Below are positions 50,197 to 57,733 of a stretch of DNA of 64,000 nucleotides, one piece after another. Source of the DNA: CAYMZZ01 sp046297935 (GTDB lineage: Bacteria > Bacteroidota > Bacteroidia > Chitinophagales > Chitinophagaceae); contig JBKBHA010000001.1 in assembly GCA_046297935.1 (NCBI GenBank), forward strand, positions 186,001 to 250,000. Reading direction: 5' to 3'. The notes below the pieces were generated by a model. That model was not told the origin of the DNA. It saw only the letters and a list, made by a program, of their open reading frames with translations, and did not search any database. The translations under genes and the position numbers were made by a program. Position 1 is the stretch's first letter, and every line of letters starts with the position of its first letter.

Positions 50197-52575
50197 ATGA
50201 CTCTTGCAAGGATGAAGCAGATGCTGGCGGTGATTGTGTGGATGCTACTACTGGGTATTGCCAATGAAGCGGCGGCCCAGAATAGCAATATGTCCAGGCT
50301 TATCAACGATGAAGCTGAACCGGAATCGGGTGAGCGGCTATATGTGCAAACGGATAAGCCCAGCTATCTGGCCGGAGAGATCATTTGGTTCAAAGTAAAT
50401 TATATGCAGGCAGGCAGCTGGCAGCCGCTCGATCTGAGTCGTATTGCTTACGTGGAACTACTCGACCGCCAATCGAAAGCAGTTGTGCAGGCAAAAATCA
50501 GGATTGATAAACGTGGAGGTTCAGGTTCCCTTTACCTGCCATCATCTATAGTGTCGGATAAATATATTCTCCGGGCTTATACCCGCTGGATGCGCAACGC
50601 CGGCAGCAGCCAGTATTTTGAAACGCCGGTCACGGTGATCAATACAGTGTCGGCAACAGCATCAATTCCTTCTGCTGTGTCTGCTCCCAAAATGCATATT
50701 TATCCCGAAGGCGGACAATTGCTGGCGGGCGTTCGTTCGGTGCTCGGCTTTCGCCTGGCAGATGGCAATGGGTTACCACTCGATCAGTCGGGTGTGATTG
50801 TAAATGCTGCCGGCGACACCGTATCCGAATTCAAAACCCTACGATACGGAATCGGACGATTTGAGCTGGAAGCGGCTGCCGAAGAAAGCTATACCGCACA
50901 CTGGACGGTTGGCGAGCAACATTTTTCGCAGGTCTTGCCCAGGGCCAGCAAAAGCGGATATGGACTGAAAGTTGTACAAAAAGGAAAAGATCGTTTCGAC
51001 ATTGAAATTTTCCTGCGTGGCCTTGATCAACCGGCAGAATTGCTTAGCCTGGTTGTTCATGCTAATCAGCAGGTAAAGCTGGCTCAGCAAATGAGCGTGG
51101 CCAATAACCAGAATGGACATTTCTCAATAGAGCGGACCAGCCTGGCTGAAGGTGTAAATTTTGTTACTCTTTTCGACAAGCGCGGACAGCCGGTATGTGA
51201 ACGCCTGATCTTTGTGCGTCCGACGATGGATCCATTCATCACTGTCAGTGCAACACAAAGCGAGTACGCTACTCGAAGCAGGGTTGATATTGAACTCGAC
51301 GGCTTATTGAAAACAGGTCAGGCGAACGATAGCATGAACCTTTCGGTTTCGGTGTATCAATCCGCACCCTGGGACGAGCCTTATGTAGCCGGTATGGCGA
51401 GCCAGCGCTGGCTGCTTCCTGCTTTGCAGGGAGATGTACAATCGCCGGAGTATTATTTTTCGAATGATGCCGATGTGGACCGAGCCACCGATAACCTGTT
51501 GCTTACCCATGGGTGGAGAAGTTTTGATAATAAGCCGGCCAGGAAATCAGCGATGTTGGTACCTGAGCTGAAAGGACATATCGTTACCGGCCGTGTGTTG
51601 CGTAAGTCGGATGACAGCCCGGTGCGTGGCGAGCTTTGTTACCTTTCAGCGCCTGGTTATCCGTTTGACCTGGAATCGGCGCGCAGCGATGGACAGGGCT
51701 GGGTTTATTTTGAAATCGATAATTATTATGGACCCGGGGAAATTGTGGTTAAAGCTGCTTCTGACTCGGCTCGCTTTTTCCGTGTAGATATCAGTTCCCC
51801 ATTTGTAACTGAAACGCTGCATGAAACTTACAGCCCCCTTCGATTAAGCGCCGCTTGGGCGGAGGAACTGCAAAAGCGTAGTGTGGCCATGCAGGCGTTG
51901 AATATTTACCGGGCCGACAGCCTGCGTCGTTTTAGGGCGCCGTTGCCTGCCGATACGCTGCCATTTTATGGCAAGCCTGAGTACACTTACCGCCTCGACG
52001 ATTACAAGAGGTTTACCACCATGGAAGAAGTGTTGCGCGAGTTTGTGGCTCCCGTGGGGGTGGTGAATCGCGGAGGTAAGCAGTACCTTTCCATAATTGA
52101 TGAACTTTATAAGCGTAGCTACGATGAAAATGTGATGGTGTTGATCGATGGTATTCCGTTGACCGATCAAAACAAGATATTCTCCTACGATCCGCTAAAG
52201 GTGAAGAAACTTGATATCGTGACCCGACGCTATGTACTGGGTTCGGCCAACGTGGGCGGTGTAGCCAGCTTTGAAACATTCAATGGCCGCTTCGATGCAT
52301 TTGAGCTGGATCCTGCGGTATTGTTGATCGATTACGAGGGGCTGCAATTGCAGCGCAGTTTTTATGCGCCTGACTATAGTGTTAGCAATGACCGGCGAAT
52401 GCCTGATTTCCGGACTACCTTATACTGGAATCCGACAGTAGTATCGGAAACGGGCGGCAGCACCAAATTGTCTTTTTATACCGGTGATCAGAAGGGGTCG
52501 TTCCGCATCAGGGTAGAAGGGATTACCGACAGCGGCAAGCTGGTCAGTGCTGAGAAGAACATCATTGTTAAATAA
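50197..52575 (+). CDS. Secreted MG2/plug-like protein, paralogue of the 34-kb gene
   Basis: 792 residues, same plan as the protein at 34061-36445. Signal peptide (MLAVIVWMLLLGIANEAAAQ, from residue 9), MG2-type domain (LYVQTDKPSYLAGEIIWFKVNYM, about residue 47), IYPEGGQLLAGVRSVLGFRL, several beta-sandwich domains, and a plug-like end (RFTTMEEVLREFVAPVGVV ... VMVLIDGIPLTDQNKIFSYDPLKVKKLDIVTRRYVLG) without a barrel. Both proteins close with a PDFRTTLYWNP or RDLRTTLYWNP motif and a small sandwich domain. It is the last gene of the receptor/DUF4249 cluster, followed at once by a strong terminator. Probably an envelope protein serving that receptor. Confidence 0.82.
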   Translation: MTLARMKQMLAVIVWMLLLGIANEAAAQNSNMSRLINDEAEPESGERLYVQTDKPSYLAGEIIWFKVNYMQAGSWQPLDLSRIAYVELLDRQSKAVVQAKIRIDKRGGSGSLYLPSSIVSDKYILRAYTRWMRNAGSSQYFETPVTVINTVSATASIPSAVSAPKMHIYPEGGQLLAGVRSVLGFRLADGNGLPLDQSGVIVNAAGDTVSEFKTLRYGIGRFELEAAAEESYTAHWTVGEQHFSQVLPRASKSGYGLKVVQKGKDRFDIEIFLRGLDQPAELLSLVVHANQQVKLAQQMSVANNQNGHFSIERTSLAEGVNFVTLFDKRGQPVCERLIFVRPTMDPFITVSATQSEYATRSRVDIELDGLLKTGQANDSMNLSVSVYQSAPWDEPYVAGMASQRWLLPALQGDVQSPEYYFSNDADVDRATDNLLLTHGWRSFDNKPARKSAMLVPELKGHIVTGRVLRKSDDSPVRGELCYLSAPGYPFDLESARSDGQGWVYFEIDNYYGPGEIVVKAASDSARFFRVDISSPFVTETLHETYSPLRLSAAWAEELQKRSVAMQALNIYRADSLRRFRAPLPADTLPFYGKPEYTYRLDDYKRFTTMEEVLREFVAPVGVVNRGGKQYLSIIDELYKRSYDENVMVLIDGIPLTDQNKIFSYDPLKVKKLDIVTRRYVLGSANVGGVASFETFNGRFDAFELDPAVLLIDYEGLQLQRSFYAPDYSVSNDRRMPDFRTTLYWNPTVVSETGGSTKLSFYTGDQKGSFRIRVEGITDSGKLVSAEKNIIVK

Positions 52576-52602
52576 AAAAACCGCGCTTTGCGCGGTTTTT
52601 TT
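52574..52602 (+). terminator. Strong Rho-independent terminator
   Basis: CCGCGC (52581-52586), loop TTT, GCGCGG (52590-52595), then seven T; an A run on the other side could make it work on both strands. Ends the receptor cluster 5 bp after the last stop codon. Confidence 0.92.
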
Positions 52603-52743
52603 CTGGGGATGAAATGCTGATGGGTTCTGGTTGGTGCCTGATTCAACTATCTGTGCTGTTTGTGCATGAGTCCGTAGAACCCTGTAGGAACAGAAAACTC
52701 ATCATCTTAGAGACTGGCAAAATTTCCAGAGTACTGTTACCCT

Positions 52744-52795
52744 TTTTTAACCGCAGAGTCCACAGAGTTTTTTTCGCAGAGGGCGCGGAGATCGG
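52744..52795. repeat. CAGAG-word repeat
   Basis: AACCGCAGAGTCCACAGAG, then a T run, then CGCAGAGGGCGCGGAGA: three or four degenerate copies of a CGCAGAG word. A type of intergenic low-complexity repeat known in many genomes. Its role is unknown. Confidence 0.5.
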
Positions 52796-52855
52796 TTTAG
52801 AGTACATGCACAGTTCAGGTCATCGACGTCTTCTTTTTCTAGGTGTAAAGTCTAA

Positions 52856-53641
52856 CCGCTCCGTAGGAGCGAATTGTTTGTAGCAAAAAGCGCGAACGAA
52901 AAAGTATCCCGCTCCATAGGAGCGGATTGTGTTTGTTGAAGGGAAATGACGCCACAGGAATATTTAGCTGCGTCTAAATTCATGCCGCTTAACACAATCC
53001 GCCCCTACGGGGCGGCGAATTCAACAATCTTTCTTTTTGCTATCGACAATGCGCCCCTACGGGGCGCAGCATCCTTCTCTTTCTTTTTTTAAAACGATGC
53101 GCTCCGTAGGAGCGAAGAGCACGATCCAATGATTATCCCGCTCCGTAGGAGCGTATTGTTTGTAGCAAAAAGCGCGAACGAAAAAGTATCCCGCTCCGTA
53201 GGAGCGGATTGTGTTTGTTGAAGGGAAATGACGCCACAGGAATATTTAGCTGCGTCTAATTAATACCGCTTAACACAATCCGCCCCTACGGGGCGGCGTA
53301 TTCAACAATCTTTCTTTTTTTATAACGATGCGCTCCGTAGGAGCGGAATGTTTGTAGCAAGAGCACGATCCAATGATTATCCCGCTCCGTAGGAGCGAAT
53401 TGTGTGTAGCAAAAAGCGCGAACGAAAAAGTATCCCGCTCCATAGGAGCGGATTGTGTTTGTTGAAGGGAAATGACGCCACAGGAATAATTAGCTGCGTC
53501 TAATTCATGCCGCTTAACACAATCCGCCCCTACGGGGCGGCGAATTCAACAATCTTTCTTTTTGCTATCGACAATGCGCCCCTACGGGGCGCAGCATCCT
53601 TCTCTTTCTTTTTCTATCGACAATGCGCCCCTACGGGGCGC
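52856..53641. repeat. REP-like palindrome cluster (14 copies in a gene-free block)
   Basis: The stretch 52606-53717 holds no gene. Fourteen short palindromes occur: CGCTCCGTAGGAGCG type at about 52857, 52909, 53100, 53139, 53191, 53331, 53383 and 53435, and CGCCCCTACGGGGCG type at about 52999, 53051, 53280, 53524, 53576 and 53625. The two types have opposite loop orientation (GTA versus TAC), as in REP pairs. A larger unit carrying TGTAGCAAAAAGCGCGAACG begins near 52879, 53161 and 53405, so the block was built by tandem duplication (periods about 282 and 244 bp). No REP-associated transposase is in the window. Apparent frames here encode only repeats of APLRGA-like peptides. Confidence 0.85.
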
Positions 53642-53654
53642 CATTTACGACACA

Positions 53655-53712
53655 CGAATACACAACTCAACAACTCAACAACTCAACGACTCAACGACTC
53701 AACAACTCAACA
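53655..53712. repeat. ACTCAACA-word tandem repeat
   Basis: About seven degenerate copies of an 8-bp ACTCAACA/ACTCAACG word, ending just before the 3' end of umuC. Same word family as the right-hand arms at 56.5 kb and 60 kb. Confidence 0.7.
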
Positions 53713-53717
53713 CTTCC

Positions 53718-54998
53718 TCACCTGGCTTCTGGCAATTCTTCCCACCGCGTGGTATATCGGGGACTGCGCAATTCCTGGCGCATTTTCCAGTTGCGGCTGG
53801 TGCCGCTACGCGCGAATTTTAGGACATCGTCGCGCTGGCTGAAGTTGATATTGTCGACCATTGACATTAGCATTCGGTCGGTTTTTCGCTCTTCCTCGCC
53901 GAACAGGCTGCCCTGAATCGAGTTGTCGGGAACAATACCTGACAGCATCACTCCTGCTTTTTTATAAAAAGTACCCGGTTGGAATAGCTGGTCCGCCAGC
54001 TGTACTGCCGGCTTGATTAGTTCGTGGGTGAGCGAGGTAGCCCGCGCCAGTTGCACGCTGCTATGGTGAGTAGCGCCCCGAAAGTCCGTCTGATGGTCCT
54101 GATCACGGGAGACAATAAACACTTCCACCTGGCTGGCTGCACTGAATTGACGGCGCAATTTTTCAGCAGCGCGTGTGGTATAAGTGGCAATAGCTTCCCG
54201 TATTGATTCGCGATCACTGACCGGATTGCCAAACATACGTGTGGTGGCGATCATTCTTTTCTGTACCAGTTCTTCCTGCATATCTCGTACGCTCTCACCT
54301 CTGAGTTCGCGAAGCAATCGTACGCCGACCACACCGCCGAGATGTGTGCGACCAAAGTCATCCGATAGTTTGCTGAGCTGCCAGGCGTCGTAGATACACC
54401 AGTCGTTCTTCAATTTTTGCGAAAAGCGGCGGCCAACTCCCCAGATATCTTCCACCGGAGTTTTCTTTAGCGCATCAATTATTTTGTCGGGCTGATCGAG
54501 CACATAAATGCAGTCCGTTTTTTGCTTGTCTTTTTTGGCAAGGCGATTGGCCAGTTTGGCCAACACTTTTCCCGGAGCGATACCCACGGAAACCTGTATA
54601 CCTGTCCATTCGAATACCCGTTCCCTGATCTCAATGGCCAGTTGCTGCCAGTCCTGCCTTTTTAATCCTTCCAGGTCAAGAAACGCCTCGTCTACCGAAT
54701 AAACTTCCACCCGTGCCGGGCCAAGCAGATCGCGAAGAGTTTCCATTACCCGCCAGCTCAGATCGCCATACAGATTGTAATTCGAGGAAAAAACGGCAAT
54801 CTGATGTTGCCGTATCAGCGGCTTGGCCATGAAGTAGGGGATGGCCATGCCAATACCCAGCTTCTTTGCCTCATCACTCCGGGAAATAATACAGCCATCA
54901 TTGTTGCTTAGAACAACAACTGGCTGCTCGCGTAGCGTAGGGCGAAACAGGCGCTCGCAGGAACAGTAAAAATTGTTACAATCTACAATGGCTTTCAT
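53718..54998 (-). CDS. umuC: Y-family DNA polymerase V catalytic subunit UmuC
   Basis: 426 residues. Translesion polymerase that copies damaged DNA at the price of errors. The catalytic carboxylates are present: Asp6 in AIVDCNNFYCSCER and the SVDEAFLDLEGL pair near residue 101. The palm/fingers (VVVLSNNDGCIISRSDEAKKLGIGMAIPYF), the thumb HhH region (TPVEDIWGVGRRFSQKL) and the little finger domain (residues about 240-350) follow, then the UmuC C-terminal domain with MLSGIVPDNSIQGSLF, which contains a QGSLF-type sliding clamp motif. The gene starts 1 bp after the umuD stop. It looks fully functional, in contrast to its altered UmuD. Confidence 0.94.
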   Translation of the reverse strand: MKAIVDCNNFYCSCERLFRPTLREQPVVVLSNNDGCIISRSDEAKKLGIGMAIPYFMAKPLIRQHQIAVFSSNYNLYGDLSWRVMETLRDLLGPARVEVYSVDEAFLDLEGLKRQDWQQLAIEIRERVFEWTGIQVSVGIAPGKVLAKLANRLAKKDKQKTDCIYVLDQPDKIIDALKKTPVEDIWGVGRRFSQKLKNDWCIYDAWQLSKLSDDFGRTHLGGVVGVRLLRELRGESVRDMQEELVQKRMIATTRMFGNPVSDRESIREAIATYTTRAAEKLRRQFSAASQVEVFIVSRDQDHQTDFRGATHHSSVQLARATSLTHELIKPAVQLADQLFQPGTFYKKAGVMLSGIVPDNSIQGSLFGEEERKTDRMLMSMVDNINFSQRDDVLKFARSGTSRNWKMRQELRSPRYTTRWEELPEAR

Positions 54999-54999
54999 A

Positions 55000-55434
55000 T
55001 CAGGCCAGCTGATGAATTACATAAGTAACCACTCCCCATACCGTAAAGTCGGTGAACTCTGCCAGATTGATGGGTTTGTACCGGTTGTTTTCAGGAATCA
55101 GAAAAGCCGAGGAAAAATTTTTGTGAAAGCGTCGTACCAGCAGTTCTCCGTTCAGTATCGCCACAATCACCCGGCCCTCGGCCAAACGAATTGATCGGTC
55201 AACCACCAGGATATCGTTGTCGAATATGCCCGCCTCGCGCATGGCGTCGCCCTTCATACGGAAGAAAAAAGTGGCAGGTTTGTTTCGAATCAACTGCTCG
55301 TTGAGATCGATGCCCCGCTCCATATAATCGTCGGCTGCTGCGCCAAATCCGGTGGCATTGGCCGACTTTACCTCCTGCTGAGTGAACTGCTTGCTGCCGC
55401 GGTAAGCCGCGCCGTAAAAGTCTTCCTGTTGCAT
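55000..55434 (-). CDS. umuD: UmuD-like protein with both protease residues replaced
   Basis: 144 residues from the ATG at 55434. It aligns over its whole length with UmuD/S24 peptidases: GFGAAADDYMERGIDLNEQLIRNKPATFFFRMKGDAM, AGIFDNDILVVDRSI, and the C-terminal FTVWGVVTYVIHQL. In E. coli UmuD the nucleophile is Ser60 in GDSM and the base is Lys97 in TVKK; here these positions are Ala64 (GDAM, codon GCC) and Arg101 (LVRRF, codon CGA). The N-terminal arm and the region of the cleavage site (ATGF here, CGFP in E. coli) remain. So the fold is kept but self-cleavage should be impossible. Operon with umuC; divergent from the 2H gene across a small palindrome. Confidence 0.9.
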   Translation of the reverse strand: MQQEDFYGAAYRGSKQFTQQEVKSANATGFGAAADDYMERGIDLNEQLIRNKPATFFFRMKGDAMREAGIFDNDILVVDRSIRLAEGRVIVAILNGELLVRRFHKNFSSAFLIPENNRYKPINLAEFTDFTVWGVVTYVIHQLA

Positions 55435-55489
55435 AATCAATAATTTAAAAAAGGGTATTAGCGGAAATGAGAAATATTTTTTGGTAAAG

Positions 55490-55502
55490 CTAAATAATTT
55501 AG
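55490..55502. promoter_or_regulatory. Candidate operator between umuDC and the 2H-like gene
   Basis: CTAAATAATTTAG, a perfect 13-bp palindrome, in the 97-bp divergent spacer. TTTG at about 55479-55482 and TAATTTC about 19 nt later suggest a rightward promoter overlapping it; a leftward -7-like TAGCTTTAC also covers it. A shared regulator binding here could control both directions. Not a match to the E. coli LexA box. Confidence 0.4.
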
Positions 55503-55531
55503 TAATTTCATGCTAACAATTTGAGTGAAAT

Positions 55532-56173
55532 ATGCAAACAATCCACGCTACCCCCTTACAGCCGTCTGTTATGTCCATGCCGGGCTACCGCATATTTGAG
55601 TACCAATTGGTATTGGTTCCGCATGAGGCTTTGCGAAATAAAATCCGCGACCTAAGGCAGGAGTTCAACCAGCAGTACCAGATGGAATCGAAGTCAAAAG
55701 GTCGCTGCAGTGTGCTGCTCTGCAGTTTTACTCAATACGAGATGATGGAGGAGAAGATCCGGGCACGTTTCCATTCCCTGGCAATGGGTACAACCCCATT
55801 TAAAGTTGAATTGCAGGATTTTGGTCTGATCCCCAGCCATAGCCTCTATGTACAAGTGGCCAGTCGGCTGGCCGTGCAGCAACTGGTTAAAGAGATTCGA
55901 CAGCAGTCGCAACGACTCTTGCGGATGAATGATGAACTGAAACCTCATTTCATACTCGACCCGCATATTACACTAGCAGCGAGGCTAAAGCCCTGGCAAT
56001 ACGAAAAAGCTTCTAAGGAATATAGCCATCGATCATTTTCAGCAAGATTCATCGCCGACAATATGGTGCTGCTTCGCCGACCGGTAGGAGAGTTCCAGTT
56101 TCAAATTGTAGAAAAATTTCAGTTTGAAAACATGCCGGTGAGTACGAAGCAGGGAATGCTTTTTGTCGTTTAG
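55532..56173 (+). CDS. 2H phosphoesterase-like protein (2'-5' RNA ligase family) with one motif lost
   Basis: 213 residues. The second HxT motif of the 2H superfamily is intact (DPHITLAAR, His145 and Thr147). The first is degenerate: where an HxT or HxS is expected (followed by the strand ending in F), it reads RCSVLLCSF, Cys59-Ser60-Val61. A 2H enzyme needs both histidines, so this one is probably inactive or uses another residue. The N-terminus FEYQLVLVPHEALRNKIRDLRQEFNQQY and RLKPWQYEKA fit the bacterial branch of the family. It is divergent from umuDC and followed by the radical SAM gene, so it may belong to the DNA damage response. Confidence 0.8.
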   Translation: MQTIHATPLQPSVMSMPGYRIFEYQLVLVPHEALRNKIRDLRQEFNQQYQMESKSKGRCSVLLCSFTQYEMMEEKIRARFHSLAMGTTPFKVELQDFGLIPSHSLYVQVASRLAVQQLVKEIRQQSQRLLRMNDELKPHFILDPHITLAARLKPWQYEKASKEYSHRSFSARFIADNMVLLRRPVGEFQFQIVEKFQFENMPVSTKQGMLFVV

Positions 56174-56602
56174 TTGTTTAGTTGTTTGGCTGTTTTGTTA
56201 TTGACTTACTTCGGTCTACTGATGCCACTGCTAATGTCTGAATATTTTTCCTATGCGCTGCTGCTTTGGTTCCTTTCTCTCCGGGTGTTGTTTTATGGTT
56301 AGAAGTTGGAGATTCATATTTTATTTTTTATCTGATTCTGTCTCTTGAATCCCTGCGTTCTGAGTATAAACTCCATGCATTCAACAGGTGCAGAAAACCG
56401 TGTTCGTTGTAGCCTTACAAACATTGTTTCAGTTCAGTTCCCGCTGATTGCGCAGATTGCAATCGAAAATTACGCCGATCGAAAACAACGAAGCAAAAAA
56501 AACAAAAAGCAAAAAACAACAATGCAACAAAACAGCTAAACAGCTAAACAACCAAACAACTCAACAACTCAACGTTTCAACAACTCAACAACTCAGCAAC
56601 TC
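56174..56602. repeat. Gene-free spacer with word-repeat arms and a TCTGCGGGAACAGAA relic
   Basis: 429 bp without a gene. Left: GTTTAGTTGTTTAGTTGTTTGG-type words at about 56169-56200. Right: AAACAGCTAAACAGCTAAAC, then CAACTCAACAACTCAACG-type words at about 56528-56600. In between a TTCCCGCTGATTGCGCAGATT half-element (about 56435-56458) recalls the core seen at 6.6 kb. Short frames here translate only the repeats. The right arm ends at the start codon of the radical SAM gene. Confidence 0.7.
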
Positions 56603-57640
56603 ATGTCACGCGGCGCCCAATTCAATACTCAAAATCGCTTCCAGAAAGAACATCTTATCCGCGAACATCCGGAGGGTATTGATGATTGGGAAGATGCTGC
56701 ATTACCCACACAATATCTTGAGCAGCATGCTAAGTCAATTGTAAATAAGGTTGACAGTCCGGACGTGCGCATGGCTTACAGCATGAATCCCTATGCCGGT
56801 TGCGAACATGGTTGTATCTATTGCTATGCCCGCAATGTGCACGAATATTGGGGATATAGCGCCGGCATTGATTTCGAACAAAAAATTATTGTTAAAACGA
56901 ACGCGGCAACATTACTGCGGAAATTCCTCATGAATCCCAAATGGGATGTTACGCCCATTATGCTAAGTGGTAATACGGATTGTTATCAGCCGGCCGAACA
57001 AAAGTTCCGGCTTACCCGTAAACTGCTGGAGGTTTGCCGCGAGTTTAATCAGCCGGTAGCAATCCTGACCAAGAATGCGGCAGTGTTGAAAGATCGCGAT
57101 ATTCTGGAGGAGATGGCGAAAAAGAATCTGGTGTCGGTAATGTTGTCGATAACATCACTGGATGAACCCTTGCGTAGGGTATTGGAGCCTCGAACAACCA
57201 CCTCTCAGCAGAAAATGCGCGTAATACGTGAGTTGAGCCAGGCCGGTGTACGCATGGGCGTAATGTTGGGTCCTATGATCCCCGGATTAAATGATCAGGA
57301 AATGCAACGTATTCTGAAAATGGCGAGCGATAATGGAGCCAGTTTTTCGGCCTACACATTTGTGCGACTGAATGGTGCAGTGAAACTGCTCTTCCACGAT
57401 TGGCTGTACAAAAACTTTCCGGATCGCGCCGACAAGATATGGCACCTGATAGAGCAATCGCACGGCGGCAAAGTAAACGATAGCGAGTTCGGTCGTAGAA
57501 TGCGGGGCGAAGGTCCGGTAGCAGACCTCATTTCGCAACAGTTTCAGAAATATGGAAAGCTCTACGGCTTAAAAGAACGGGAATGGAGTCTCGACAGTTC
57601 ACAGTTCCGCAGGCCAGGCCAGCAGGGGCTGTTGTTTTGA
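56603..57640 (+). CDS. PA0069-family radical SAM protein (SplB-like)
   Basis: 345 residues. The radical SAM cluster motif is CEHGCIYC near residue 68 (CxxxCxxC), preceded by SMNPYAGCEHGC and followed by YARNVHEYWGYSAGIDFEQKI. Other family blocks: VKTNAATLLRKFL, IMLSGNTDCYQPAEQKFRLTRKLLEVC, PVAILTKNAAVLKDRDIL, LEPRTTTSQQKMRVIREL, and GVMLGPMIPGLND. These belong to the PA0069/Rv2578c branch related to spore photoproduct lyase, whose substrate is not known. It follows the 2H-like gene and is near umuDC, so a role in DNA damage repair is plausible. The chosen start ATG directly follows the repeat arm. Confidence 0.9.
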   Translation: MSRGAQFNTQNRFQKEHLIREHPEGIDDWEDAALPTQYLEQHAKSIVNKVDSPDVRMAYSMNPYAGCEHGCIYCYARNVHEYWGYSAGIDFEQKIIVKTNAATLLRKFLMNPKWDVTPIMLSGNTDCYQPAEQKFRLTRKLLEVCREFNQPVAILTKNAAVLKDRDILEEMAKKNLVSVMLSITSLDEPLRRVLEPRTTTSQQKMRVIRELSQAGVRMGVMLGPMIPGLNDQEMQRILKMASDNGASFSAYTFVRLNGAVKLLFHDWLYKNFPDRADKIWHLIEQSHGGKVNDSEFGRRMRGEGPVADLISQQFQKYGKLYGLKEREWSLDSSQFRRPGQQGLLF

Positions 57641-57733
57641 CGCCTTAGCGCTGGTGATTTTCGGTCATAATCCGTGTCGTTTTCCCCTTGCCCGCCTGGA
57701 AGTGGCTTTTAGTTTCACTGAAAAATTAAAGCC

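Noticed and set aside
52856..53641. Regularly repeated palindromes considered as a CRISPR array
   Set aside because: The palindromes are only 15-17 bp, their spacing is irregular, the sequence between them is itself repeated, and there are no cas genes nearby.
53507..53916. Open frames encoding repeated APLRGA-type peptides
   Set aside because: They are read-throughs of the CGCCCCTACGGGGCG palindromes and CAACTCAAC words; no start signal, no conserved-looking sequence.
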